DNA of 45,952 nucleotides from an uncultured Colwellia sp. GTDB lineage: Bacteria > Pseudomonadota > Gammaproteobacteria > Enterobacterales > Alteromonadaceae. Both the position numbers and the translations under genes were made by a program. Shown here in pieces: positions 1-7,851 of the stretch. The first letter of the stretch is position 1. Each line of letters opens with the position of its first letter. The notes beneath the pieces were generated by a model. That model was not told the DNA's origin. It did no database searches and saw nothing but the letters and a program-made list of their open reading frames with translations. The DNA lies in the NCBI GenBank assembly GCA_913058245.1, contig CAJXQJ010000018.1, forward strand, positions 1 through 45,952, read 5' to 3'.

Positions 1-39
1 GAAATTAAAGAGATGCCTGCGAGCACATGGTGGAATTAG
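1..39 (+). CDS. possible C-terminal tail of a truncated upstream gene
   Basis: From base 1 one plus-strand frame is open for 12 codons and ends in TAG at 37-39, giving the peptide EIKEMPASTWWN. The other two forward frames close at base 6 (TAA) and base 48 (TAA). The peptide looks like a plausible protein end, and a weak hairpin followed by five T residues lies about 40 bases downstream. It is too short to identify, and its reality rests only on these two observations. Confidence 0.25.
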   Translation, partial: EIKEMPASTWWN

Positions 40-75
40 GCCAATTTAAGAGCTTAATCATAGAAAAGGATACTT

Positions 76-100
76 CGCTACAAGGAAGTTAGCGTTTTTA
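76..100 (+). terminator. weak intrinsic terminator candidate
   Basis: CGCTA at 76-80 can pair with TAGCG at 90-94 across a 9-base loop, directly followed by TTTTT at 95-99. A 5-base stem is short for a terminator, so this is only a candidate for the end of the gene entering from the left edge. Confidence 0.3.
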
Positions 101-148
101 TATTATCAAGCTACTGAGTTTGAATAATGGCAAGGAGAGCTCAAATGC

Positions 149-352
149 CTAAGCAGAAAATAATAAACAATCAAATCCAAAGCGTTGATAGGTTTTTACT
201 CGCTTCTTCATACAAAACATTGGCCATACAAACGGCCCAAAAACTAAACCAGCCGTAGCCCACCGTTTAGCGCCTAAACCACTACTAATTGCCTGACAGT
301 AAAAAAACACAGAGAAAACAATCGCTAATACTACTAAAACTAACAACATCAT
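149..352 (-). CDS. small hypothetical membrane protein
   Basis: A 67-residue protein starting at the ATG at 352; a TTG two codons further upstream is the only other start. The N-terminus (about residues 1-22) is a hydrophobic helix of Met, Leu, Val, Ile and Phe. It is followed by a short polar stretch with GLGAKRW, a second hydrophobic segment ending FGPFVWPMF, and a basic tail (KKRVK). The layout is that of a small two-helix inner-membrane protein of unknown function. A GTGAG sequence 6 bases before the ATG could be the ribosome-binding site. The protein-like composition and hydrophobic pattern argue that it is real, but no family is recognised with certainty. It is separated from fadJ by 254 bases containing the fadJ terminator. 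Confidence 0.55.
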   Translation of the reverse strand: MMLLVLVVLAIVFSVFFYCQAISSGLGAKRWATAGLVFGPFVWPMFCMKKRVKTYQRFGFDCLLFSA

Positions 353-497
353 GCTCAACTCACTTCAAAAGATTTAAAGGCTTACTAAATAAAACGAGCG
401 CATATTAACAATTTTAGAGTATATATTCAAAACAATTATCGTATAAAAACACATCGCAACTTTTATCATATCTATCGGTAATCCCTTTAAAGCAACA

Positions 498-526
498 TAA
501 AAAAAGAGGCAATAACTTGCCTCTTT
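498..526 (-). terminator. intrinsic terminator of the fadIJ operon
   Basis: On the minus strand a perfect 10-bp stem (arms 517-526 and 503-512, AAAGAGGCAA paired with TTGCCTCTTT) closes a 4-base loop. It runs straight into a T tract, the complement of 499-505. It lies about 80 bases beyond the fadJ stop codon. The remaining gap (527-606 and 353-497) shows no gene. Confidence 0.85.
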
Positions 527-606
527 AACATGCCAACTATTGCCCAGTATATGGCAAAATTATTCCATTTCATTACTTCGCTATGTTAATGAATTAACAG
601 CTCAAA

Positions 607-2751
607 TTACGCATAGTAGCCTTCGCCTTGCTCAGCCATTTTAACTAAGGCGTCACATGGCGTAAAACGCTCACCGAATTCAGCTTGCCATAGGTTTAAT
701 TTACTTACTAAGGCCGCTGCACCAATTTTATCTATGTACTGGAACGGCCCACCCAAAAATGGTGGAAAGCCAATACCAAAAATAGCACCTATGTCACCAT
801 CACGAGCATTTCGTATTATGCCTTCATCTAGACAGCGTGCTGCCTCATTAAGCATCATATACACACAACGCTCAACTTGCGTTTGAGAAACAGATTTATT
901 GTTTGCTTGCAATCCAAGTAAGCTATAAACACTTTCATCAACCAGTTTCTTTTTGCTTTTGGTGTTATATTGATAAAATCCTTTCTTCGTTTTTTTACCT
1001 AGCCGGCCATCATCAATAAGTTTTGAAAACGCTGCTGGTGGCGCAAAACGCTCACCTAACTCTGCTTGTAAAATAGGGCCAATTTTCGAACCAACATCTA
1101 TCCCAACTTCATCAAGCAGCTGCATCGGGCCAACCGGAAAGCCAAATTTAACCATAGCTTTATCTAGTGCTTCAATCGAACAACCTTCAAGTAATAGCAT
1201 TGCAGCTTCGTTCATATACGGCGCTAGAATTCGATTAACGTAAAAACCGGCTTTATCTTTGACAACAATCGGTGTTTTACCTTGTTTCTTCGCGAAAGCT
1301 ACCGTCGTGGAAATAGTTTGATCAGAAGTTTTCTCATGAGCAATTATCTCTGCCAAAGGCATTTTATCTACGGGTGAAAAATAGTGTAATCCAATAACAT
1401 TTTCTGGTCGTTGTGCTTTTGCCGCAATTTGTCCAATCGGTAAACTAGACGTGTTACTGGCGAAAATAGTGCTTTCTTTACAGTGACTTTCTATATCTGC
1501 CACCATATTTTGCTTCAAAGTTAAATCTTCAAAAACCGCTTCAACAGCAATATCAACATTATTAAATCCCGTAAACTCAGTACTGCCAGTAATATTCGCA
1601 AGTTGATTTTGCATCTCACTATGACGCATAAAGCGACGTTTCACTTTTTTGTTTAACAAGTCGTAACCATATTTAAGCGCATGGCTAATACCTTGGTGTG
1701 AAATATCTTTAATACGAACCGGTAATTTAGCTTTAGTTGCGGTTACAAAAGCGATACCACCGCCCATCAAACCACCACCTAGTACAGCAACATTTTCAAT
1801 ATTCTCAGGTTGAACACCTTCAATACCCTGCTCTTTTTTCATATCCGTTGTCGCAAAAAATATTTGTCTAAGCTGCGCTGAAACATCAGTCATGACCAGT
1901 TGACCAAAATGCTCTGCTTCAACTTGATATCCTTTCGATGACGCCTGCTCAGCACCAGTACGAATACAATCAATAATTTTCAGCGGTGCCGGGTAATTGC
2001 CTTTTGTTTTTCCCAACACCATTTTGGTTGCCTGATTAAACAAAATACCACGGCCAATACGGTTGCCTTCAAGCAACTTATCCATCAATGACAACTTACG
2101 TGCTTTCGGTTTTACGTTACCTGAAAGCGCCAATTTTTCTGCTGTTTTAACTAAAATACTGTTAGGCACCACATCATGTATTAAACCTGCTTTTAAAGCT
2201 TGTTTTGCGCGCAACTGCTTTCCAGTAAGCATCATATCCAATGACTTTTGTATACCAACCAGCTTAGGAAGCCTTTGTGTTCCACCACCACCAGGTAATA
2301 GACCAAGCTGTACTTCAGGTAAACCAAGCGCAGTTTTAGCGCTGTCACTACAAACACGAGCATGACACGCCATTGCTAATTCTAAGCCACCACCTAAACA
2401 CGGCCCATTCACTGCCGCAACAACAGGAATAGACAAGTTTTCTAGCTGATCAAAAATCATCTGCCCTTGGCGAGATAATGCCATAGCTTCTTCAGCTGAC
2501 GTACAACTTGCCAACATATGAACATCAGCGCCAGCAACAAAAGAATCTTCTTTACCACTGACTAACACTAAGCCTTTTATCGCTTTATCTTCACGAATCT
2601 CTTTTAATATTTCAGAGATTTCTTCCGCAAACTCAGCTTTTAAAGTGTTCATGGAGTCGCCTTTCACATCCATGATCAAATGCGCGATGCCGTTTTCTTG
2701 GCGTGCCAAACTAAAAGTACTATTATTATCTTGCATTGTTACATCCGTCAT
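607..2751 (-). CDS. fadJ: FadJ-type multifunctional fatty-acid oxidation protein, alpha subunit
   Basis: Fused enoyl-CoA hydratase/3-hydroxyacyl-CoA dehydrogenase (also isomerase/epimerase), the alpha subunit of the cytosolic beta-oxidation complex with the thiolase FadI. The N-terminal crotonase domain has the oxyanion-hole stretch GADV at 74-77. It has catalytic glutamates E124 (in GGLELA) and E146 (in LPEVQLG), followed by the GGGGTQRLP loop. The Rossmann dehydrogenase domain begins near residue 318 with GGGLMGGG, followed by NTSSLP and the HYFSPV signature typical of the dehydrogenase. The chosen ATG at 2751 gives 714 residues, the same length as E. coli FadJ. It overlaps the fadI stop as TAATG and has GGAG 8 bases upstream. 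An upstream frame extension of 16 codons lies inside fadI and is unlikely to be used. Pairing with FadI rather than FadA supports FadJ over FadB. Confidence 0.95.
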   Translation of the reverse strand: MTDVTMQDNNSTFSLARQENGIAHLIMDVKGDSMNTLKAEFAEEISEILKEIREDKAIKGLVLVSGKEDSFVAGADVHMLASCTSAEEAMALSRQGQMIFDQLENLSIPVVAAVNGPCLGGGLELAMACHARVCSDSAKTALGLPEVQLGLLPGGGGTQRLPKLVGIQKSLDMMLTGKQLRAKQALKAGLIHDVVPNSILVKTAEKLALSGNVKPKARKLSLMDKLLEGNRIGRGILFNQATKMVLGKTKGNYPAPLKIIDCIRTGAEQASSKGYQVEAEHFGQLVMTDVSAQLRQIFFATTDMKKEQGIEGVQPENIENVAVLGGGLMGGGIAFVTATKAKLPVRIKDISHQGISHALKYGYDLLNKKVKRRFMRHSEMQNQLANITGSTEFTGFNNVDIAVEAVFEDLTLKQNMVADIESHCKESTIFASNTSSLPIGQIAAKAQRPENVIGLHYFSPVDKMPLAEIIAHEKTSDQTISTTVAFAKKQGKTPIVVKDKAGFYVNRILAPYMNEAAMLLLEGCSIEALDKAMVKFGFPVGPMQLLDEVGIDVGSKIGPILQAELGERFAPPAAFSKLIDDGRLGKKTKKGFYQYNTKSKKKLVDESVYSLLGLQANNKSVSQTQVERCVYMMLNEAARCLDEGIIRNARDGDIGAIFGIGFPPFLGGPFQYIDKIGAAALVSKLNLWQAEFGERFTPCDALVKMAEQGEGYYA

Positions 2752-4058
2752 TAGTCTGTCTCCACTATCATAGCCGCACCTAAACCACCAGCAGCACAAG
2801 CCGTGGTTAAACCGGTACCACCACCTCGGCGGTTTAACTCATTTAATGTTTGCACAATTAAACGTGTACCTGTTGCCGCAAATGGATGCCCATAGGCTAG
2901 TGAACCACCCATGACATTAAATTTATCCATATCAATTTCACCTATAGCCTTATCTTGACCAAGATGAGTTTGTGCAAACTTGTTACTGCCAAACATTTTC
3001 ACATTCGCTAAAGCCTGTGCCGCAAACGCTTCATGCATTTCAATGAGATCTAAATCCGCTAAATTCATGCCAGCACGTTTCAAAGCAATTGGTGAAGCAA
3101 AACTTGGCCCCATTAGCATATCTTCCCACACATCAATAGCGGCAAAACCATAACTACGAATATAGCCTAACGGCTTATAACCTAGCTCTTTCGCTCGCCC
3201 TTCTCGCATTAATAATACCGCAGATGCGCCATCGGTTAGCGGTGTACTCGTTGCCGCAGTTACTGTGCCGTGTTTACGATCAAAAACTGGGCGTAATTTT
3301 GCGTAACTGGCTAATTCAGAGTTTTCGCGAATACAGTTGTCTTTATCAATAAACGATTTGTAAGGCTCACTGTGCGCCGTCATCACTTCGCCATCAAGAT
3401 TACCTGCTTGCCAGTTTTTCGTCGCCAGCGTATGTGAACGATGTGCTAATGCATCTTGTTCTTCCCGTGTGATACCATGGGTTTTCGCCATTTGCTCTGC
3501 AGTTTGTCCCATTGACAAGCCAGTTGAATATTCAGCGACGGCTGGTGGAACAGGTAATATATCTTTAAATTTAAGCTGACGGATTAACGACATTTTAGCG
3601 CCAAATGAACGCGCTTTACTTAAATCTAATAAGGTACGAGCAAACTTCTTAGAAACTCCAATAGGCGCAACAGAAGATGAGTCAGCGCCGCCAGCAATAC
3701 CTACATCAACAAAACCTGACATAATTGACTCGGCAACGTTCACTGTCGACTGGAAGCTAGTAGCACATGCTCTTGAAACACTGTAGGCATCAGTATGTAC
3801 ATTCATACCAGTGCCTAAAACAATTTCACGGGCAATATTTGGCGCTTCAGGCATTTGAACCACCTGACCAAAAACCAGCTGATCAATAATTTTCGGGTCA
3901 ACATCGTGCTTTTGAAGTAGCTCATTAACAACAATTTTGCCTAAATCGACGGCAGGGACACCATGAAAGGCTGTAGCTTGTTTTGCAAAAGGTGTACGTA
4001 AACCTGCAACAACTGCAATACGTTCGCCACTTCCTGTAATTAGTTTTGATTTTGTCAT
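2751..4058 (-). CDS. fadI: FadI acetyl-CoA acyltransferase (3-ketoacyl-CoA thiolase)
   Basis: Thiolase that cleaves 3-ketoacyl-CoA with CoA to release acetyl-CoA; the beta subunit partner of FadJ. The nucleophilic cysteine is C98 in SRACATS. The C-terminal half has HEAFAAQ and GHPFAATG with the catalytic histidines, and the second active cysteine lies in TTACAAGG near the end. The N-terminal segment ([15 protein letters not shown]) is characteristic of FadI. The ATG at 4058 gives 435 residues, close to E. coli FadI (436), with GGAAA 8 bases upstream; an in-frame ATG at 4085 would add 9 residues of no homology and overlap the operator region. fadI and fadJ share one base and form one operon. 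The palindrome at 4086-4102, just upstream, suggests repression by a FadR-type regulator. Confidence 0.95.
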   Translation of the reverse strand: MTKSKLITGSGERIAVVAGLRTPFAKQATAFHGVPAVDLGKIVVNELLQKHDVDPKIIDQLVFGQVVQMPEAPNIAREIVLGTGMNVHTDAYSVSRACATSFQSTVNVAESIMSGFVDVGIAGGADSSSVAPIGVSKKFARTLLDLSKARSFGAKMSLIRQLKFKDILPVPPAVAEYSTGLSMGQTAEQMAKTHGITREEQDALAHRSHTLATKNWQAGNLDGEVMTAHSEPYKSFIDKDNCIRENSELASYAKLRPVFDRKHGTVTAATSTPLTDGASAVLLMREGRAKELGYKPLGYIRSYGFAAIDVWEDMLMGPSFASPIALKRAGMNLADLDLIEMHEAFAAQALANVKMFGSNKFAQTHLGQDKAIGEIDMDKFNVMGGSLAYGHPFAATGTRLIVQTLNELNRRGGGTGLTTACAAGGLGAAMIVETD

Positions 4059-4085
4059 TTTTGTTTCCATTTTATTGCAACACAC

Positions 4086-4102
4086 AAGAGGTCAGACCTC
4101 TT
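4086..4102 (-). promoter_or_regulatory. FadR-like operator upstream of fadI
   Basis: A perfect 17-base palindrome centred on base 4094 (AAGAGGTC-A-GACCTCTT). The GGTCNGACC core matches the core of the gammaproteobacterial FadR operator. It lies 28 bases upstream of the fadI start codon and about 20 bases downstream of the predicted transcription start, a place where a bound repressor would block transcription. FadR is the inferred ligand; no fadR gene is in the window. Confidence 0.7.
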
Positions 4103-4128
4103 TGGTTTTACAATAATTCTAACCAGAT

Positions 4129-4157
4129 ATAAAAATAATACAATGTTTAGCTGTCAA
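4129..4157 (-). promoter_or_regulatory. candidate sigma-70 promoter of fadIJ
   Basis: On the minus strand a perfect -35 TTGACA (complement of 4152-4157) is followed after 17 bases by TTTTAT (complement of 4129-4134), a 4-of-6 match to the -10 box. The predicted start near 4122 precedes the FadR-like palindrome. The -35 is convincing and the -10 is only fair. Confidence 0.45.
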
Positions 4158-4225
4158 AATTTAAACAAATTGTTTCCAAGGCATTAAAAACTTGAAGGAA
4201 ATTAATTAGAATTAAAAAATTAAAC

Positions 4226-4253
4226 TTGTTTTTTTTGGCATGAACCTTATATC
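4226..4253 (+). promoter_or_regulatory. candidate promoter of the moxR-bat operon
   Basis: TTGTTT at 4226-4231 and TATATC at 4248-4253 are separated by 16 bases, placing the start near 4260, at the left edge of the second FadR-like site. Both boxes are partial matches, so the assignment is tentative. Confidence 0.3.
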
Positions 4254-4260
4254 AATTAAA

Positions 4261-4271
4261 AGGTCTGACCT
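4261..4271 (+). promoter_or_regulatory. second FadR-like operator, facing the moxR-bat operon
   Basis: AGGTC-T-GACCT at 4261-4271 is an 11-base perfect palindrome with the same GGTCNGACC core as the fadI site. The symmetry does not extend into the outer arms as it does at 4086-4102. It lies 38 bases upstream of the MoxR start and about 165 bases upstream of the fadI site. Confidence 0.5.
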
Positions 4272-4309
4272 ACTGACGTTAAACTTACCAACAATAAGAA
4301 TATTGAATT

Positions 4310-5266
4310 ATGGCTATTGAACACTTTTCCTCTTTGAAAGAACATTTATCTTCTCAAATTATCGGACAACCAGCATTAGTAGAAAACTTACTTATCGCCT
4401 TATTAGCAAACGGACACTTAATTGTTGAAGGGCCACCAGGTTTAGCAAAAACTCGTGCCGTTAATGCATTAGCCGAAGGTATAGAAGCTGACTTTCATCG
4501 TGTTCAATTTACCCCCGACTTATTACCTGCCGATTTAACTGGCACCGATATTTATCGTCCGGAAGATGGCAGCTTTGTTTTTCAGTCTGGCCCTTTATTT
4601 CGTAATTTAGTACTCGCCGACGAAATTAACCGCGCACCTGCAAAAGTACAATCAGCATTATTAGAAGCTATGGCTGAAGGGCAAATTACTGTTGGTAGAA
4701 AAACCTACCCATTGCCTGAGTTATTTTTAGTGATGGCAACACAAAACCCGCTTGAACAGGAAGGTACTTATCCATTACCTGAAGCTCAATTAGATCGTTT
4801 TTTAATGCACCTTGAAATCGACTACCCTGACGCACAAGCTGAGTTAGAGATTTTAAAATTAAATCGCGGTGAAGCATTAAAAGTAGAAAAAAAGGCAGTA
4901 CAGGAAATTAGCCAAAACGAAATATTTGCTGCTCGCGATGAAGTCATGAAAATTCATATGGCGCCAGCAGTTGAAAGCTATATTGTTGATTTAATTATGG
5001 CAACTCGTACGCCAGAAAAATATGATGATAAATTAAAACAATGGCTAGCTTATGGCGCCAGCCCACGTGCTACCATTGCACTTGACCGATGTGCACGTGC
5101 TCGTGCTTGGTTAAATAACCGAGACTTTGTTAGCCCTGAAGACGTACAAGCCGTATTCCATAATGTATTACGCCACCGAATTTTAATGACCTATCAAGCA
5201 GAAGCTGAAGGGATCAGTAGTAACCAACTACTCGATCATATCCTCAGCTTGGTTGCTGTAGCATAA
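4310..5266 (+). CDS. MoxR-family AAA+ ATPase
   Basis: A 318-residue MoxR-type AAA+ ATPase, a cytosolic chaperone-like ATPase that usually works with von Willebrand A domain proteins encoded beside it. Walker A is GPPGLAKT at 41-48 and Walker B is LVLADE at 99-104. They are followed by the family motif NRAPAKVQSALLEAMAE and by sensor-1 MATQNPLEQEGTYPLPEAQLDRF. The C-terminal helical lid contains ASPRATIALDR. Length and motif order are standard for the family. It opens a tightly packed operon with DUF58, DUF4381, BatA-, BatB- and BatD-type genes, with only 12 bases to the next gene. The ribosome-binding site is weak. The promoter region is shared with fadI and carries FadR-like sites. Confidence 0.93.
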   Translation: MAIEHFSSLKEHLSSQIIGQPALVENLLIALLANGHLIVEGPPGLAKTRAVNALAEGIEADFHRVQFTPDLLPADLTGTDIYRPEDGSFVFQSGPLFRNLVLADEINRAPAKVQSALLEAMAEGQITVGRKTYPLPELFLVMATQNPLEQEGTYPLPEAQLDRFLMHLEIDYPDAQAELEILKLNRGEALKVEKKAVQEISQNEIFAARDEVMKIHMAPAVESYIVDLIMATRTPEKYDDKLKQWLAYGASPRATIALDRCARARAWLNNRDFVSPEDVQAVFHNVLRHRILMTYQAEAEGISSNQLLDHILSLVAVA

Positions 5267-5278
5267 AGCGTTCATCAA

Positions 5279-6283
5279 ATGTGGTTTAGTCAGAAAAATA
5301 CAGCCTCGCATAGCTCCGTACAAGAAACACTCAACGAGCTGCACAGTAACGGCATCGAATTAACAATCGACGAGCTTATTCGTTACCAAAGTAAAAGTTC
5401 GCTCATCAATTTAGCCGCAGGCAAAAGTCTGCATGGTAAAATGTCGGGCAACTACCTTGCCCGCAGTAAAGGCCGTGGCATGGAATTTGATGAAGTTCGC
5501 CATTATCAAAATGGTGACGACATTCGTGCAATCGATTGGCGTGTTACTGCTCGTACGGGAAAAACACATACTAAATTGTTTCGTGAAGAAATTGAACGTC
5601 CGGTACTTATTGCAACTGATTTAAGTGACAATATGCATTTTGGTAGCCAATTGCTTTTTAAATCAGTTCAGGCGGCCCACGTAGCGTCATTAGTAGCATG
5701 GCACGCTAAAGGTCGAGGTGATCGCATTGGCGGAATAGTGTTTAACCAGCAGAAACACAGTGAACTAAAGCCGCGGAGTCGCCAACAAGGTGTACTACAT
5801 TACTTACATGCTTTGGTGAAAACACACGCTAGTACTCTAATACATACAGACTCTATAAGTTCAAAGGAGCAAGCAGAACAAGCTTTTGAGCAAAACTGTG
5901 CTCGCATTCGCCAAGTATCGAAACCTGGTAGTTTAGTTTATTTAATTACCGATGCATTTCACTTAACGGACGAAGCAGTACGGCATCTTGCCAACGTTTC
6001 TCGGCACTGCGAACTGGTTATTTGTTTAATCAGTGATCCACTAGAGCAGCAATTACCCGACTGTAAACAAAAAGTAAGTGTTGCCGTTACCGACGGTCAA
6101 CAAAAACAACAATTGGTACTTGGCGATAGAAAAATAGCAAAAGACTATCACCAACAAGCAATCGCGTTAAGTGAAGCTATAGAGCATAAGTTAACGAAAG
6201 CTGGGGCTCGCTTATTACATTTTTGTGCCAGTGAAGCATTGGAAACCCAGTTGCATAGAGGAGTCGCTTCATGGATCCGTTAG
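5279..6283 (+). CDS. DUF58 domain protein
   Basis: A 334-residue member of the DUF58 family, which is normally encoded directly after MoxR. The diagnostic stretch GDDIRAIDWRVTAR lies at residues 79-92, preceded by GRGMEFDEVRHYQ. The rest has a degenerate von Willebrand A fold (VLIATDLSDNM near 110, LVYLITDAF near 220). No signal peptide or membrane segment is evident, so it should be cytosolic. The biochemical role of the family is not established. The ATG at 5279 has no clear Shine-Dalgarno sequence, so translation may be coupled to moxR. The end overlaps the next gene by 13 bases. Confidence 0.88.
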   Translation: MWFSQKNTASHSSVQETLNELHSNGIELTIDELIRYQSKSSLINLAAGKSLHGKMSGNYLARSKGRGMEFDEVRHYQNGDDIRAIDWRVTARTGKTHTKLFREEIERPVLIATDLSDNMHFGSQLLFKSVQAAHVASLVAWHAKGRGDRIGGIVFNQQKHSELKPRSRQQGVLHYLHALVKTHASTLIHTDSISSKEQAEQAFEQNCARIRQVSKPGSLVYLITDAFHLTDEAVRHLANVSRHCELVICLISDPLEQQLPDCKQKVSVAVTDGQQKQQLVLGDRKIAKDYHQQAIALSEAIEHKLTKAGARLLHFCASEALETQLHRGVASWIR

Positions 6284-6834
6284 CACAACTTAAAGATATT
6301 CATCTACCTGGCAATGTTCACAATTACCCTATTGCACCTGGCTGGTGGTTAATCGCATTATTGTTATTAGCTTTGACTATTTTTAGTGTCATTAAACTCA
6401 GGTCATTTCTACGTACGCGGAAAGCGAAAAAGCTAGCGTTAAATCAACTAAATAATGCGAATGATAATAGCACTGTTGTAACCATCTTAAAGTGGACGTT
6501 ATTACAATATTTCCCACGTCAACATGTTGCACAATTATCCGGCGATAATTTAAGCGCATTTCTAGTTTCAACCTTACCTGAAAAACAACGAGATATATTC
6601 GAGCAGTTAAGTGCTAACAGTTTTAGTAATGTTTATCAAAAGCAGGTAAGTCAAGATATCACTGACTTCAAACAAGCAGTCACGTTGTGGGTAAACCAAG
6701 CATTACCACCGAAAAAAGATCTCGCTATTATCAACAACAACGCTGGTATCAATGTGCCGAAACCACTTATTGAAAAATCATCGAATGAAATGCTAACAAC
6801 AGAAGCGACCAAAATTGGTGGGGCGCAATCATGA
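6271..6834 (+). CDS. DUF4381 membrane protein
   Basis: A 187-residue protein of the DUF4381 type found in Bat operons. A short N-terminal region contains the motif HLPGNVHNYPIAPGWW, followed by one transmembrane helix (WWLIALLLLALTIFSVIKL, about 26-44), a basic KAKK stretch and a soluble C-terminal domain. The function is unknown; position and topology suggest a membrane component of the MoxR/Bat complex. It starts inside the end of the DUF58 gene with AGAGGAG just upstream, and its stop overlaps the next start as ATGA. The last 40 residues are polar and poorly structured. Confidence 0.85.
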   Translation: MDPLAQLKDIHLPGNVHNYPIAPGWWLIALLLLALTIFSVIKLRSFLRTRKAKKLALNQLNNANDNSTVVTILKWTLLQYFPRQHVAQLSGDNLSAFLVSTLPEKQRDIFEQLSANSFSNVYQKQVSQDITDFKQAVTLWVNQALPPKKDLAIINNNAGINVPKPLIEKSSNEMLTTEATKIGGAQS

Positions 6835-7850
6835 TTCATTTTGAGTTCATTTGGGCATTGGCAGCTATTCCTTTACCATTATTGGTTTATTGGTTACCAA
6901 GTAAAAAACAAGTGGAAGCAGCACCACTTAAAATGCCAACCTTACATAAAGGAATTCAAGCGACAGAATTTACACCGGAAAAGAAAAAAGCCCCACTACT
7001 GATATTAAGCCTAGTGTGGATTTTACTTGTTACCGCCAGCACCCAGCCACAATGGTTAGGTGAGGCAGTTAACGTGCCAACAGAAGGCCGTGAAATGATG
7101 ATAGCGGTTGACTTGTCGGGTAGTATGCAAGTAGAAGATATGAATTTAAATGGTAGAAGTGTTAATCGCCTCGATATGTTAAAGGTACTATTGGGAGATT
7201 TCATCGAACGCCGCAGTGGCGACCGTTTAGGGCTAATTCTTTTTGGCGACGACGCTTATATGCAAACCCCTATGACCTTTGACCGAAAAACAGTGCAACA
7301 AATGTTAGACGAAACCGTACTGGGACTAGTGGGTAAGCAAACGGCTATTGGTGATGCTATCGCCCTTGCAGTAAAACGTTTTGATGAAAAGAAAGAATCT
7401 AATCGAGTGTTGCTGTTATTAACTGATGGTCAAAACACCGCTGGAAAAATTACACCCGAGCAAGCTTTAGAGCTAGCTGTGGCGAAAGACATTACAATTT
7501 ATTCAATTGGTATTGGCGCCGACGTCATGGTACAAAACTCACTATTCGGTGCACGTAGGGTTAACCCTTCGAGCGAACTAGACGAAGAATCATTGCAACA
7601 ACTTGCCGATAAAACTGGCGGACAATACTTTCGCGCCCGCGCAAGTGAAGATATGAGCCAAATTTATCAATTACTTGATAACTTAGAACCCATAGAGCAA
7701 GAACAACAGCAAATGCGACCATTAACAGCACTTTTTTATTGGCCATTGGGATTAGCTTTACTGTTAAGTTTCGGCACACTGCTCGCTAGCACCTTGTCAA
7801 ATAGCCAGCTTTTCCAAACGAGAACATTAAGCAAACAGGAGCGTAACTAA
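6831..7850 (+). CDS. batA: BatA-type von Willebrand factor A protein
   Basis: A 339-residue inner-membrane protein with a large von Willebrand A domain. Hydrophobic segments lie at about 6-21 and 54-70. The metal-ion-dependent adhesion site is complete: DLSGS at 94-98, a threonine in QTPMTF, and the TDGQN segment (LLLLTDGQNTAG). A C-terminal hydrophobic helix near 300-320 (FYWPLGLALLLSFGTLL) anchors the other end. This matches BatA of the Bacteroides aerotolerance operon and its proteobacterial relatives. The substrate is unknown; metal-dependent protein contacts at the periplasmic face are inferred from the fold. The start overlaps the DUF4381 stop. Confidence 0.9.
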   Translation: MIHFEFIWALAAIPLPLLVYWLPSKKQVEAAPLKMPTLHKGIQATEFTPEKKKAPLLILSLVWILLVTASTQPQWLGEAVNVPTEGREMMIAVDLSGSMQVEDMNLNGRSVNRLDMLKVLLGDFIERRSGDRLGLILFGDDAYMQTPMTFDRKTVQQMLDETVLGLVGKQTAIGDAIALAVKRFDEKKESNRVLLLLTDGQNTAGKITPEQALELAVAKDITIYSIGIGADVMVQNSLFGARRVNPSSELDEESLQQLADKTGGQYFRARASEDMSQIYQLLDNLEPIEQEQQQMRPLTALFYWPLGLALLLSFGTLLASTLSNSQLFQTRTLSKQERN

Positions 7851-7851
7851 A

